From Christensenella sp. UBA4247 (GTDB taxonomy: Bacteria > Bacillota > Clostridia > Christensenellales > CAG-1252): a stretch of DNA of 38,000 nucleotides. The stretch is from positions 1 to 38,000 of the forward strand of contig DGWX01000034.1 in NCBI GenBank assembly GCA_002395405.1, written 5' to 3'. The translations under genes were made by a program, and so were the position numbers. How positions within the stretch are numbered: the stretch's first letter is position 1; every line of letters starts with the position of its first letter. Below, piece by piece: positions 29,380-38,000 of the stretch. The notes beneath the pieces are model-generated. The model made no database searches and was not told the DNA's origin. It was given only the letters and a program-made list of their open reading frames with translations.

Positions 29380-30581
29380 AGTCAAGAAACAAAAAAGAAT
29401 GCGTGGCGATGCTGCTCGCGGGCGGTCAGGGGACGAGGCTCGGCGTGCTGACCCACGACGTCGCGAAACCCGCCGTTCCCTTCGGCGGAAAGTATCGTAT
29501 CATCGACTTTCCTCTGTCTAACTGCATCAATTCCGATATCGATACCATCGGCGTGCTGACGCAATATCAGCCCTTCGAGCTAAACCAATATATCGGCAAC
29601 GGTCAGCCTTGGGACCTTGACAGACTCTCGGGCGGCGCTTACGTTCTCCCGCCTTACGTAAAGGGAAAAGAAGGCGAATGGTACAAGGGAACGGCGAACG
29701 CGATCTATCAAAACCTGAATTTTATCGATCGCTTTAACCCCGAGTACGTTCTCGTTCTCTCCGGCGATCACATCTATAAAATGGATTACGACAAGATGCT
29801 CCGCGCGCATAAAGAAAAAGGCGCGGATTGCACGATCGCCGTAATCAACGTGTCTCTCGAAGAAGCGTCCCGTTTCGGTATTATGAACACGGACGAAGAC
29901 GATCGCATATACGAATTCGAAGAGAAGCCCAAGCAGCCCAAGAGCACGAACGCTTCTATGGGAATTTACGTATTTACTTGGAGCGTTCTCAGGCAGTATT
30001 TGATCGACGACGAGAACGATCCCAAGTCGCAAAACGACTTCGGCAAGAATATTATTCCCCGTATGCTGAACAACGGATTGAAACTTTATGCGTACCGTTT
30101 CAGCGGCTATTGGAAAGACGTGGGAACGATTTCCAGCCTTTGGGAAGCGAATATGGATCTTTTGGATCCCGCGAGCGGCCTGAATTTGAACGACGCTTCT
30201 TGGAAGATCTACGCGCGTAACAGCGCGGAACCGCCTCACTTTGTGGCGGGCTCGGCGGAGATCGTAAACAGCATCGTGTCCGAAGGCGCGATGGTGATGG
30301 GCAGCGTAAAGAGAAGCGTTATCTCACACGGCGCTTATATCGGACTCGGCGCCTCGGTGGAAGACTCGGTTATTTTTCCCGGCGCGGTCGTAAAAGCGGG
30401 CGCGGTGATCCGTCATTCGATCGTTGCGGAAGGCGCGGTGATCGGAGAGGGCGCGAAGATCGGCGAAAAACAAACCGCCCCGATCAAAGGGGAATGGCAG
30501 ATCGCGGTCGTCGGACCGGGCGCGAAGATCGCGCCGTCTATGACGGTCGCTCCCGCTGAAATGGTAAAGGAGGGCAAATAA
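29376..30581 (+). CDS. glgC: Glucose-1-phosphate adenylyltransferase, catalytic subunit, 401 aa
   Basis: It forms ADP-glucose from glucose-1-phosphate and ATP, the committed step of glycogen synthesis. The N-terminal nucleotidyltransferase domain has the intact signature LLAGGQGTRLGVLT, then KPAVPFGGKYRIIDF and SGDHIYKMDY. The C-terminal third is a left-handed beta helix of hexapeptide type (GAMVMGSVKRSVISHGAYIG). AAGGAGGG lies inside the end of glgB. GlgC and GlgD of Gram-positive bacteria form a mixed complex in which GlgC carries the activity. Normal length, nothing missing. Confidence 0.96.
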   Translation: MKSRNKKECVAMLLAGGQGTRLGVLTHDVAKPAVPFGGKYRIIDFPLSNCINSDIDTIGVLTQYQPFELNQYIGNGQPWDLDRLSGGAYVLPPYVKGKEGEWYKGTANAIYQNLNFIDRFNPEYVLVLSGDHIYKMDYDKMLRAHKEKGADCTIAVINVSLEEASRFGIMNTDEDDRIYEFEEKPKQPKSTNASMGIYVFTWSVLRQYLIDDENDPKSQNDFGKNIIPRMLNNGLKLYAYRFSGYWKDVGTISSLWEANMDLLDPASGLNLNDASWKIYARNSAEPPHFVAGSAEIVNSIVSEGAMVMGSVKRSVISHGAYIGLGASVEDSVIFPGAVVKAGAVIRHSIVAEGAVIGEGAKIGEKQTAPIKGEWQIAVVGPGAKIAPSMTVAPAEMVKEGK

Positions 30582-31691
30582 ATGAACGACGTAATGGGCG
30601 TAATTTTCGCAAGTGATAACGAAAACAAATTAAACGAACTGACGATCCATAGGACGACCGCGTCTCTTCCTTTTTGCGGCAGGTACAGACTGATCGACTT
30701 TACCCTCAGCAATTTCGTAAACAGCGGCATTACCCAGATCGGGATCGTTACGAGAAGCAATTACAGCTCCTTGATGGATCATATCCGAATGGGCCGCGAT
30801 TGGGATCTCAACCGCAAAAATTCCGGCATCGCCGTCTTCCCGCCCTTCGTTCTCAATTCTTCGAGGGAAATGTATAAGGGCAAGATCGAGGCGATCTATT
30901 CGATACAGGGCTTTATTCGCGGTTCGCAGGAAGAGTACGTGCTCTTGTCAAACAGCAATATCGCGATGAATATCGATTACGACGAGGTGTATCAAAACCA
31001 CCTCGCCGCCAAGGCGGACGTTACGATGCTCGTTCACCGCGCGAAGACGACGACCTCTCGCCGCCTCGTCGTGGAAGAAGAGGGGGGCGAAGTAAAAGAT
31101 CTTTATTTCTCGCAAACGCCGTCTTCCGAAGAAAAGACCCTCGGGCTAAACGTGTATCTGATCAAAAAGGATCTGCTTTTGACCCTCGTGGAGCACGAGT
31201 ACGCGCGCGGTCACGTGGATTTCGAAAAGGATATTTTGATGAAGCAACTCGGTTCGATCAAGATCAACGCGTATATGGTAAAGAGCCATGCGGCGATCGT
31301 GGACGACGTCAGGACGTATTATAACGAAAGCATGAACGTTCTCGATCCCCAAGTGCGCGACGAACTCTTTTACGGCGACAGCATTATTTACACCAAAGTT
31401 AAAGACAGCGTTCCGACCGTTTACAAAGACCACGCCGCGGTTAAAAACAGCTTGATCGCGGACGGCTGCGAGATAGACGGGCTTGTGGAGAACAGTATTT
31501 TGTTCCGTGGCGTCAAGGTGGCGCGCGGCGCGGAAGTTCGCAATTCCATCATTATGGAGAACGGAAAGATCATGGAGAACAGTTCGGTTTGCTATGCGAT
31601 CACCGATAAAAACGTAACCATCAGTTCGGGCAGAACGATCAGCGGTTACGAGAGCTACCCCGTCGTTATCGTAAAAGACAAGACGGTATAA
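30582..31691 (+). CDS. glgD: GlgD subunit of ADP-glucose synthase, 369 aa
   Basis: Homologous to GlgC over its whole length but with the catalytic nucleotide loop eroded: where GlgC has GGQGTRL this protein reads FASDNENKLNEL. The substrate-binding segment SLPFCGRYRLIDF and the C-terminal beta helix remain (NSLIADGCEIDGLVENSILF). Such GlgD proteins are inactive or nearly so and modulate GlgC in a heterotetramer. The ATG follows the glgC stop directly (TAAATG), with AAGGAGG upstream, so production of the two subunits is linked. Confidence 0.93.
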   Translation: MNDVMGVIFASDNENKLNELTIHRTTASLPFCGRYRLIDFTLSNFVNSGITQIGIVTRSNYSSLMDHIRMGRDWDLNRKNSGIAVFPPFVLNSSREMYKGKIEAIYSIQGFIRGSQEEYVLLSNSNIAMNIDYDEVYQNHLAAKADVTMLVHRAKTTTSRRLVVEEEGGEVKDLYFSQTPSSEEKTLGLNVYLIKKDLLLTLVEHEYARGHVDFEKDILMKQLGSIKINAYMVKSHAAIVDDVRTYYNESMNVLDPQVRDELFYGDSIIYTKVKDSVPTVYKDHAAVKNSLIADGCEIDGLVENSILFRGVKVARGAEVRNSIIMENGKIMENSSVCYAITDKNVTISSGRTISGYESYPVVIVKDKTV

Positions 31692-31709
31692 GATAGGAAG
31701 GAGAGAAGT

Positions 31710-33200
31710 ATGAATAAATCCAAGAAAAGAAACGCAAAAGCAAAAGGCAAGCCCCGTCAGCCGAGAAAGAGAACGGGCGTCTTGTTCGTGGCGTCCGAAG
31801 CCGCGCCTTTTATTCGAACGGGCGGTCTCGGCGACGTTGCGGGAGCGCTTCCGCAAGCCTTGGTAAAAGAAGGGCTGGACGTGCGCGTCGTGATCCCGCT
31901 TTACGCCGATATTCCCGACAAACTGCGTCAAACGCTGAGCTTCTTGACCTATACGTACGTTCCTCTCGCTTGGCGAAATCAATATTGCGGCGTTTATGAA
32001 GGCGAGGCGAACGGCGTAAAATATTATTTCATCGATAACGAGTATTATTTCAAGCGCGGCGGACTTTACGGCCATTACGACGACGGCGAGCGTTTTGCGT
32101 TCTTCTCCAAAGCCGTTCTCGAAATGTTGATGCTGATCGACTTCCACCCCGCAGTGATCCATTGCAACGATTGGCAAACCGCGCTCGTCCCCGTGTTCCT
32201 CGATTGCTTCTATCGCGGAAACTCGATCTATTCGGGCATCAAAACGGTTTACACCATTCATAATATCGAGTTTCAAGGTCAATATGATTCCTATATGACG
32301 GGCGACGTCCTCGGGATCCCCGATTCCCGTCGCTCCCTTTTGGAGTACGCGGGCTGCTGTAACTATATGAAAGGCGGCATCGAATGCGCCGACCGCGTAA
32401 CGACGGTCAGCCCGACTTACGCCGGCGAGATCATGGATAGTTATTACGCGTACGGGCTTGAAGATATTCTTCGCAACCGCGCTTATAAGATCAGCGGCAT
32501 TATCAACGGGATCGACGTTCGCGATTACGATCCGATGACGGATAAAGCGCTTTTTGCGCCGTACGGTTTGAAAGATATGTCCGGAAAGGAAGTAAACAAG
32601 GAAAGCGTGTTGCGCTTGATCTCCTTGCAGTACGTAAAAACGCGCCCCTTGATCGCGATGATCACGAGGCTTACTTCGCAAAAAGGCCTCGATCTCCTTC
32701 TCTCCGTTGCGGAAGAGCTGCTCGCGGCGGACGTCCAACTCGTCGTTCTCGGAATGGGCGATTGGAAATACGAAACGCGCCTTAAAGACCTCGAACACCG
32801 CTACGGCAATAAACTTCGCGTCATCATCAATTTCAGTCGCGATCTCGCGAGCAAATTGTATGCGGCTGCGGATATTTTCCTGATGCCGTCCAAGTTCGAA
32901 CCGTGCGGCTTGTCGCAGATGATCGCGATGCGTTACGGCGCGGTTCCCGTCGTTCGCGAGACGGGCGGGCTGAAAGATACCGTGATCCCCTTCAACCCCG
33001 AAACCAAAGAGGGCGTCGGCTATACTTTCAAAACCTTTAACGCGCAGGATATGCTCGGCGCGATTTGGCGCGCGGTGGACGCGTATTATAACAATAAAGA
33101 AGATTGGAAAAGGGTCGTTCAAAACGGAATGAGCCGCGATTTCAGTTGGGCTGCTTCGGCAAAAAGCTATGCGGACTTATATAAATCACTCATAAAATAA
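31710..33200 (+). CDS. glgA: Glycogen synthase (ADP-glucose), GT5 family, 496 aa
   Basis: It extends alpha-1,4 chains from ADP-glucose. The N-terminal half contains VLFVASEAAPFIRTGGLGDV, HCNDWQTAL and KTVYTIHNIEFQG. The C-terminal half contains the GT-B nucleotide-binding region with SKFEPCGLSQ and ETGGLKDTV. The first ADP-glucose motif, normally KTGG, here reads RTGG (R36), a conservative change at a residue that contacts the sugar nucleotide. A basic 20-residue extension (MNKSKKRNAKAKGKPRQPRK) precedes the usual start and is not part of the fold; the ribosome site GGAAGGAG supports the long start. 18 bases after glgD. Confidence 0.95.
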   Translation: MNKSKKRNAKAKGKPRQPRKRTGVLFVASEAAPFIRTGGLGDVAGALPQALVKEGLDVRVVIPLYADIPDKLRQTLSFLTYTYVPLAWRNQYCGVYEGEANGVKYYFIDNEYYFKRGGLYGHYDDGERFAFFSKAVLEMLMLIDFHPAVIHCNDWQTALVPVFLDCFYRGNSIYSGIKTVYTIHNIEFQGQYDSYMTGDVLGIPDSRRSLLEYAGCCNYMKGGIECADRVTTVSPTYAGEIMDSYYAYGLEDILRNRAYKISGIINGIDVRDYDPMTDKALFAPYGLKDMSGKEVNKESVLRLISLQYVKTRPLIAMITRLTSQKGLDLLLSVAEELLAADVQLVVLGMGDWKYETRLKDLEHRYGNKLRVIINFSRDLASKLYAAADIFLMPSKFEPCGLSQMIAMRYGAVPVVRETGGLKDTVIPFNPETKEGVGYTFKTFNAQDMLGAIWRAVDAYYNNKEDWKRVVQNGMSRDFSWAASAKSYADLYKSLIK

Positions 33201-33225
33201 TCAAGACGGGAGAATTTTACTTGAA

Positions 33226-35646
33226 ATGAAAAATTATTCGGAAAAAGAACTACAACAATTGATCGAAGCGCAAGTCGAAAAGCAGCAAGGGATCCTCGCG
33301 AAGGACGCGACGAAAGCGCAAATGTACGAAGCGGTCTGCATGGTCGTCAGAAATATCTTGACGCGCCAAAGGGTGGAATTCAAAAACAAGATCCACCAAG
33401 GCAAGTACAAGCAGGTTTACTATATGTCGATGGAGTTTTTGCCGGGTCGTTCCCTCAAAAACCACCTGTTTAATATCAAGCTGACCGAGAAAATGCGCGC
33501 GGCCTTAAAGAACCTCGGCTATGACCTCGACGAGATCGAAGAGATCGAACCGGACGCGGGTCTCGGAAACGGCGGTCTCGGCCGACTCGCTTCCGCGTAT
33601 ATGGACGCGCTGACCAGCGAGAGCTATCCGGCTTGCGGTTTCTCGATCAAGTACGATTACGGTATCTTCCAGCAAAAAATCGTGGACGGCTGGCAGGTGG
33701 AAATGCCGGACAGATGGCTGGAAAAAGGAGACGTTTGGCTCGCGCCCCGTCCCGAAGAGACTTTCGAAGTCCATTTCGGCGGCAGGGTGGAAGAGACCTG
33801 GACGGACGGTAATCTCAAAGTCGAATTAAAGAATTATACGCCGATCCTCGCGCTCGCTTACGATATGCATATTTCCGGTTACGATACGGACGCCGTAAAC
33901 CGCATTCGCCTTTGGAGCGCGAAATCTCCGATGGATTTCGATATGCATTTGTTCAATCAAGGCGAATATTTGAAGGCTTCGGAGAACAAAGCGCTTGCGG
34001 AATCCATTTCGAAAGTCCTCTATCCCGCGGATAACAACGTGGAAGGAAAAATGCTTCGTTTGAAACAGCAGTATTTCTTCGTGTCGGCGTCGATCCAATC
34101 CATCGTTCGCAACCATTTGAGGCACAACCCGAATTTGGATAATTTCGCCGATCTCGTGGCGATCCATATCAACGACACGCACCCGACCCTTTGTATCCCC
34201 GAGTTGATGCGCATTTTGATCGACGAGTACGGTTACGGCTGGGAAAAAGCGTGGGACATCGTTCGCAATACCGTTTCTTATACCAACCACACCGTTATGG
34301 CGGAAGCGCTCGAAAAATGGCCGCAAGGGCTTGTGGAACAGCAACTCCCCCGTATCTATCAAATCATCGTGGAGATGAACAGGCGCTATTGCATCGACCT
34401 TTGGGAAGCCTTCCCGAACGATTGGGACAAAGTCAGCAAATCGGCGATCATGGCGTACGGAGAGATCCGTATGGCGAACCTCTGCCTGTACGCGTCGCAT
34501 ACGATCAACGGCGTTTCCGCTTTACACAGCGAGATCTTAAAGAAAGACGTGTTCAGCGATATTTATAAGCTGACGCCTTCTCGCTTTACGAACGTTACGA
34601 ACGGCATTACGCACCGCCGTTGGCTCGCCGAAGCGAACCCGCTTCTTTCGGATTATATCAAAGAACTCGTAGGCGATTCCTTTATTAAAGACGCGGACCT
34701 TTCCGCCCTTATGAAGTTTACCGGCGACAAGGCGGTCATGAAAAAGCTTTCCGAGATCAAAAAGAGCAACAAAGAGCGTCTCGCGAAATACATTTTCGAT
34801 AACAACGGCGTTAAAGTCGACACGAACAGCATTTTCGACGTTCAGGTCAAGCGCTTGCATGAATATAAGCGTCAGCTCCTGAATGCGCTCCATATTCTCG
34901 ACCTTTATTGCGAGATCAAAGAGAACCCGGATCTCGATATAAAGCCGCGCACCTTTATTTTCAGCGCGAAGGCGGCTTCCAGCTATTACGTTGCGAAACT
35001 GATCATTCGCCTGATCTATATGATGGGCAACGTTATCAACAACGATCCCGACGTTAAAGACAAGATCAAAGTCGTGTTCCTCGAAAACTATCGCGTTTCC
35101 CTCGCGGAGCTTATTATGCCGGCGTCCGAAGTCAGCGAACAGATCTCGGTTGCGGGAAAAGAAGCCTCCGGAACGGGCAATATGAAATTTATGATCAACG
35201 GCGCGGTGACTCTCGGAACGATGGACGGCGCGAACGTCGAGATCTACGAGCGCGTCGGCGCGGATAATATCTTCATTTTCGGTTTGTCGAGCGATGAAGT
35301 GCATTCTCTCTATCAAGGGGGCTACGAGCCTACGGCGTATTACCGCAATAACTATCGCATCAGGCGCGTGATCGATATGCTGAGAAACGGCATCGGCGGC
35401 GTCAGTTTCAAAGAGCTTGCCGACCTTTTGACCATCGGTCGCGGCGGAATGGCGGATCCCTATATGGTTCTTGCGGACTTCGACAGCTATTCGGATGCAC
35501 AAAAGAAGCTTGAAAAGGCGTACGGCGATCCGCTCGTTTGGAACAAGATGAGCCTCGTCAATATCGCACAATCCGGTTTCTTTGCGGCAGATAGAGCCGT
35601 AAAAGAATACAGCGACAGGATCTGGCATTTAAGACCGGTCGAATAA
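33226..35646 (+). CDS. glgP: Glycogen/maltodextrin phosphorylase, GT35, 806 aa
   Basis: It releases glucose-1-phosphate from chain ends with pyridoxal phosphate. Family segments are present throughout: YYMSMEFLPGRSLKNHL, EPDAGLGNGGLGRLA, IHINDTHPTLCIPEL, the NGITHRRWL region, VKRLHEYKRQLLN, and the PLP site EASGTGNMKFMINGA with lysine K654. Length is standard. The start is the ATG at 33226; the nearest site (GGGAG) lies 13 bases upstream, farther than usual, so translation may be weaker than that of glgA. It stands 25 bases after glgA, so synthesis and breakdown share one message. Confidence 0.96.
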   Translation: MKNYSEKELQQLIEAQVEKQQGILAKDATKAQMYEAVCMVVRNILTRQRVEFKNKIHQGKYKQVYYMSMEFLPGRSLKNHLFNIKLTEKMRAALKNLGYDLDEIEEIEPDAGLGNGGLGRLASAYMDALTSESYPACGFSIKYDYGIFQQKIVDGWQVEMPDRWLEKGDVWLAPRPEETFEVHFGGRVEETWTDGNLKVELKNYTPILALAYDMHISGYDTDAVNRIRLWSAKSPMDFDMHLFNQGEYLKASENKALAESISKVLYPADNNVEGKMLRLKQQYFFVSASIQSIVRNHLRHNPNLDNFADLVAIHINDTHPTLCIPELMRILIDEYGYGWEKAWDIVRNTVSYTNHTVMAEALEKWPQGLVEQQLPRIYQIIVEMNRRYCIDLWEAFPNDWDKVSKSAIMAYGEIRMANLCLYASHTINGVSALHSEILKKDVFSDIYKLTPSRFTNVTNGITHRRWLAEANPLLSDYIKELVGDSFIKDADLSALMKFTGDKAVMKKLSEIKKSNKERLAKYIFDNNGVKVDTNSIFDVQVKRLHEYKRQLLNALHILDLYCEIKENPDLDIKPRTFIFSAKAASSYYVAKLIIRLIYMMGNVINNDPDVKDKIKVVFLENYRVSLAELIMPASEVSEQISVAGKEASGTGNMKFMINGAVTLGTMDGANVEIYERVGADNIFIFGLSSDEVHSLYQGGYEPTAYYRNNYRIRRVIDMLRNGIGGVSFKELADLLTIGRGGMADPYMVLADFDSYSDAQKKLEKAYGDPLVWNKMSLVNIAQSGFFAADRAVKEYSDRIWHLRPVE

Positions 35647-35683
35647 GGCGGGGAAAGAAGGCGTTATTGAAGGATCGGCAGCC

Positions 35684-37522
35684 GTGTTTAAGTTCAATTC
35701 GCGCGTACATAAAACCCCCTTCGGCGCGGTAAAAGCGGGGGAAAAGATCAAGATGGTGTTTCCCGTAACCCACTCGATTTGGGTCGGCGGAGTCAATCTG
35801 TTCGTTCGCAAAGAGGAAGAGGAAAGAAAAATTCCCCTGATTTTTTGCGGCGACGACGGCAATTTGACCTATTTCCAATGCGAGTTTACGCTTGAAGATT
35901 GGGGGATCTACCATTATCGCTTCGAAGTGTACGAAGTGAGCGGCGGCGTCTATTACGTCGGCGCGGGAGAAAACGGCGACGCGATCCAAGGGGAAAACCT
36001 TCCCGAATGGCAGCTGACGGTGTACGCGAAGGATTACGTCGTTCCGAAAACCATCCAAGGCGGCGTCATCTATCATATCTTCGCGGATCGCTTCGCGAAA
36101 GAAGGAGAGGATATAAAGCCGCGCTTCGGTTACTTAAAGAAGTGGGACGAGAAAGTTACCGTCCGAGAGGCGGACGGCAGCTATAAGGCGAACGATTTCT
36201 ACGGGGGAAACTTCCGCGGGATCGCGTCCAAGCTCGATTATCTCGAAAGCCTCGGCGTTACGGAGATCTATTTGTCGCCGATTTTCGAGGCGTCGTCCAA
36301 CCATCGTTACGATACGGGCGATTATTTGAAGATCGACCCCCTTCTCGGAACGGAGGAGGATTTCCGGGACTTGATCCGCAAAGCGGGCGAAAAAGGGATC
36401 GGGATCATTTTGGACGGCGTTTTTAACCATTCGGGCGCGGACAGTTTGTACTTCAACCAGCTCGGGCACTATAATAGCGTGGGCGCTTTCCAAAGCGAAA
36501 CCTCTCCTTACCACGATTGGTATTATTTTTCCTCTTTCCCGAACGAGTATCACTGTTGGTGGGGCTGCAAAGTCGTTCCCACCCTAAACAAAAGCGCCGC
36601 CGGCTATCGCGAGCTGATATTCGGAAAGGGCGGGGTGATCGATAAATGGACGCATTTCGGCATCCACGGATGGAGGCTGGACGTCGTGGACGAACTCCCC
36701 ACCGATTTTGTGGACGAGCTGCGTTCTTCGATCAAAAAAGCAAACGAGAACGCCGTTATCATCGGCGAAGTTTGGGAAGACGCGAGCGTTAAATTCAGTT
36801 ACGGAACTTTGCGCCCGTATCTTACGAAAGGGGAGCTGGACGGCGTTATGAATTATCCGTTCAAAGAAGCGATCCTTTCCTTTTGCATGGTGGGCGGCGC
36901 GAAGGCTTTCGGAACGAAGGTCATGCGCATTTACGAGAATTATCCCTTGGACGCCTTGAACAGTTCGATGACGCTCATCGGATCGCACGATACCGTGCGC
37001 GTCTTAAACGCGCTCTCGGGGGTGGACGTTCGATCCACGTCGAAGGAGCAGCGCCTTCATATCGAGATCTACGGCGACGCGCTTTCTCTCGCGAAAAAGC
37101 GCTTAAAGATCGCCTCTCTCTTGCAGTTTACTTTGCCCGGCGTTCCGTCCGTTTATTACGGCGACGAGGTCGGTCTCCAAGGCTTTGAAGACCCGATGAA
37201 CCGCGCGCCTTTCCCCTGGGGCAAGGAAGACGAAGAGCTGCTTGATCATTATCGCTTCCTCGGCGCGTTTCGAAAAAAATACCGCGAGATCTTGCTCGGG
37301 GGAATGAACGTTTGGGAGCAGGGCGAACTGCTCGTTTTGCACCGGTTTAAGGACGGAAAGTCCCTTTACGTCGTCGTCAATCCGACTTTTGAGGACAGGA
37401 TCCTCGCGTACCGTAAAAGCCGCGCCGCGCGCTCCGTCGTAAACGGAAAAGTATTCAAAACGGGAGACACGGCGGTGATCCCCGCTTTCGGCTATTTGAT
37501 CCTCGAGCCTGCCGAGGCGTAA
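35684..37522 (+). CDS. GH13 alpha-amylase/neopullulanase-like glycosidase, 612 aa
   Basis: It hydrolyses alpha-glucans. A beta-rich N-terminal domain of about 130 residues (CBM34-like) precedes the GH13 barrel. Region I is GIIILDGVFNHSG-like (written GIILDGVFNHSG), region II GWRLDVVDEL with nucleophile D333, region III IIGEVWEDA with acid E362, and region IV LIGSHDTV with D436, then a C-terminal beta domain. There is no signal peptide, so it acts inside the cell on glycogen or imported maltodextrins, complementing GlgP. GTG start with GAAGGA nine bases upstream; an ATG is absent nearby. Last gene of the operon; no clear T-tailed terminator follows. Neopullulanase, cyclomaltodextrinase and alpha-amylase cannot be separated by eye. 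Confidence 0.9.
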   Translation: MFKFNSRVHKTPFGAVKAGEKIKMVFPVTHSIWVGGVNLFVRKEEEERKIPLIFCGDDGNLTYFQCEFTLEDWGIYHYRFEVYEVSGGVYYVGAGENGDAIQGENLPEWQLTVYAKDYVVPKTIQGGVIYHIFADRFAKEGEDIKPRFGYLKKWDEKVTVREADGSYKANDFYGGNFRGIASKLDYLESLGVTEIYLSPIFEASSNHRYDTGDYLKIDPLLGTEEDFRDLIRKAGEKGIGIILDGVFNHSGADSLYFNQLGHYNSVGAFQSETSPYHDWYYFSSFPNEYHCWWGCKVVPTLNKSAAGYRELIFGKGGVIDKWTHFGIHGWRLDVVDELPTDFVDELRSSIKKANENAVIIGEVWEDASVKFSYGTLRPYLTKGELDGVMNYPFKEAILSFCMVGGAKAFGTKVMRIYENYPLDALNSSMTLIGSHDTVRVLNALSGVDVRSTSKEQRLHIEIYGDALSLAKKRLKIASLLQFTLPGVPSVYYGDEVGLQGFEDPMNRAPFPWGKEDEELLDHYRFLGAFRKKYREILLGGMNVWEQGELLVLHRFKDGKSLYVVVNPTFEDRILAYRKSRAARSVVNGKVFKTGDTAVIPAFGYLILEPAEA

Positions 37523-37661
37523 GAGAGGAATCAAGAGGCGGCGCCCTTTCCGCGGGGTTTCGCTCGAACAAAATCGCAAAACGGAAGAAATAAACAGCGC
37601 GCTTCGTCGAAGCGAGAAACACGCTTCGATTCGTCGGAAAAAACAAACGCGCGCATTGAAT

Positions 37662-37738
37662 GCACCCGTAGCTCAGCTGGATAGAGCACCGGCCTCCGAC
37701 GCCGGGTGTCGTTGGTTCGAATCCAATCGGGTGCGCCA
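37662..37738 (+). tRNA. tRNA-Arg (anticodon CCG)
   Basis: Full cloverleaf of 77 bases with encoded CCA. The acceptor stem GCACCCG pairs with CGGGTGC and the D-arm contains AGCTCAGCTGGATAGAGCA. The anticodon stem is CCGGC/GCCGG with loop CTCCGAC, giving CCG, which reads CGG. The T-arm is TTGGTTCGAATCCAA. Discriminator G. Confidence 0.97.
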
Positions 37739-37740
37739 AA

Positions 37741-37765
37741 AATCTCGGATTATTCCGAGATTTTT
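37741..37765 (+). terminator. Terminator of the tRNA gene
   Basis: AATCTCGG (37741-37748) and CCGAGATT (37755-37762) pair perfectly around a 6-base loop and are followed by T residues, starting two bases after CCA. Confidence 0.9.
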
Positions 37766-37795
37766 ATGTATTTTACGAACGAAGCGAGCAAAATA

Positions 37796-38000
37796 TACAT
37801 CATGCGCCCCATAGGGGCGTACATCATGCCACCGCACGCGGGGGTACGATCATTCCTCATTCGCAAAACATGATGTATCGGCAAAGCCGACATTATGTAC
37901 TTGCCTACGGCAAGCATTATGCATCGCCGTTGGCGACATGATGCACCTCGCGTTGCTCGGCATTATGTACCTCCTTACAGTCGGCATTATTGACGGCAAA
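37796..38000. repeat. Array of small hairpins separated by CATKATGYA
   Basis: A 9-base element recurs every 22-24 bases. In one orientation it is TACATCATG (37796, 37820) and TACGATCAT (37845). In the other it is CATGATGTA (37869), CATTATGTA (37891), CATTATGCA (37915), CATGATGCA (37937), CATTATGTA (37961) and CATTATTGA (37985). Most of the 13-15 base spacers are themselves short hairpins with different sequences (CGCCCC-ATA-GGGGCG, TCGGC-AAA-GCCGA, CTTGCC-TAC-GGCAAG, TCGCC-GTT-GGCGA). The array runs off the window. No gene is present. Confidence 0.8.

Noticed and set aside
31146..33122. 658-codon antisense frame across glgD/glgA (and similar long antisense frames at 17255-18805, 24547-25932 and 27475-28776)
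   Set aside because: Long antisense frames are produced by codon bias of the genes beneath; none has a ribosome site or protein-like composition.
37796..38000. CRISPR array after the tRNA
   Set aside because: The repeat is only 9 bases, occurs in both orientations, and the spacers are self-complementary; no cas genes.

Overview
The window looks like a piece of chromosome from a Gram-positive, Clostridia-like anaerobe. Supporting signs are strong AGGAGG ribosome sites, TTGACA/TATAAT promoters, a guanine riboswitch in front of xpt, rubrerythrin, a paired GlgC/GlgD and many T-tailed terminators. The species cannot be named from sequence. Two parts differ in character: an A+T-richer accessory island (about 1-10830) and a more G+C-rich core (about 10830-38000).

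Island, 1-3570: the right-hand part of an integrative element. Small leftward genes (a sigma-like or helix-turn-helix protein, a zinc ribbon, two unknowns) carry an attenuator-like hairpin and an SOS-type promoter with a LexA box. A large serine recombinase reads rightward.

Island, 3570-10830: a mosaic of toxin and defence genes. These are a RES-domain protein with an Rx4H (HEPN-like) partner, a second Rx4H protein with a membrane zinc-motif protein, a toxin-like gene with two copies of its likely immunity gene and a broken toxin fragment, and an XRE-nucleotidyltransferase antitoxin with a HepT toxin broken by a stop codon. The units are separated by a recurring DNA module. Each ends on its right at GGT(T)CACCA, in three of four cases preceded by an inverted repeat (arms TAATATTAC and GTAATATTA). 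Units II-IV each begin right after CACCA with their own terminator. Copies of a roughly 174-base unit, whose end resembles a tRNA 3' terminus, sit between some of them. I read this as a cassette array built by repeated insertion at one site and reshuffled by recombination. It is the most unusual part of the window.

Core, 10830-16330: rubrerythrin (oxidative stress), then three leftward genes: a PPC/DUF296 protein, a membrane-anchored esterase and a large sialate O-acetylesterase-like lipoprotein.

Core, 16490-22854: a purine salvage and uptake operon. A guanine riboswitch with a terminator precedes xanthine phosphoribosyltransferase, a BMP-family lipoprotein, a double ABC ATPase and two permeases, closed by a bidirectional terminator. 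Two small leftward genes follow, then a large secreted lipoprotein with a HEFTH metalloprotease site, then a TIM-barrel sugar isomerase-like gene.

Core, 27426-37522: a six-gene glycogen operon, glgB-glgC-glgD-glgA-glgP plus a GH13 amylase/pullulanase-like enzyme. It covers ADP-glucose formation, chain growth, branching, phosphorolysis and hydrolysis. Its promoter lies inside the loop of a terminator hairpin. A tRNA-Arg(CCG) with terminator follows, and the window ends inside an array of small hairpins separated by a 9-base CATKATGYA repeat.
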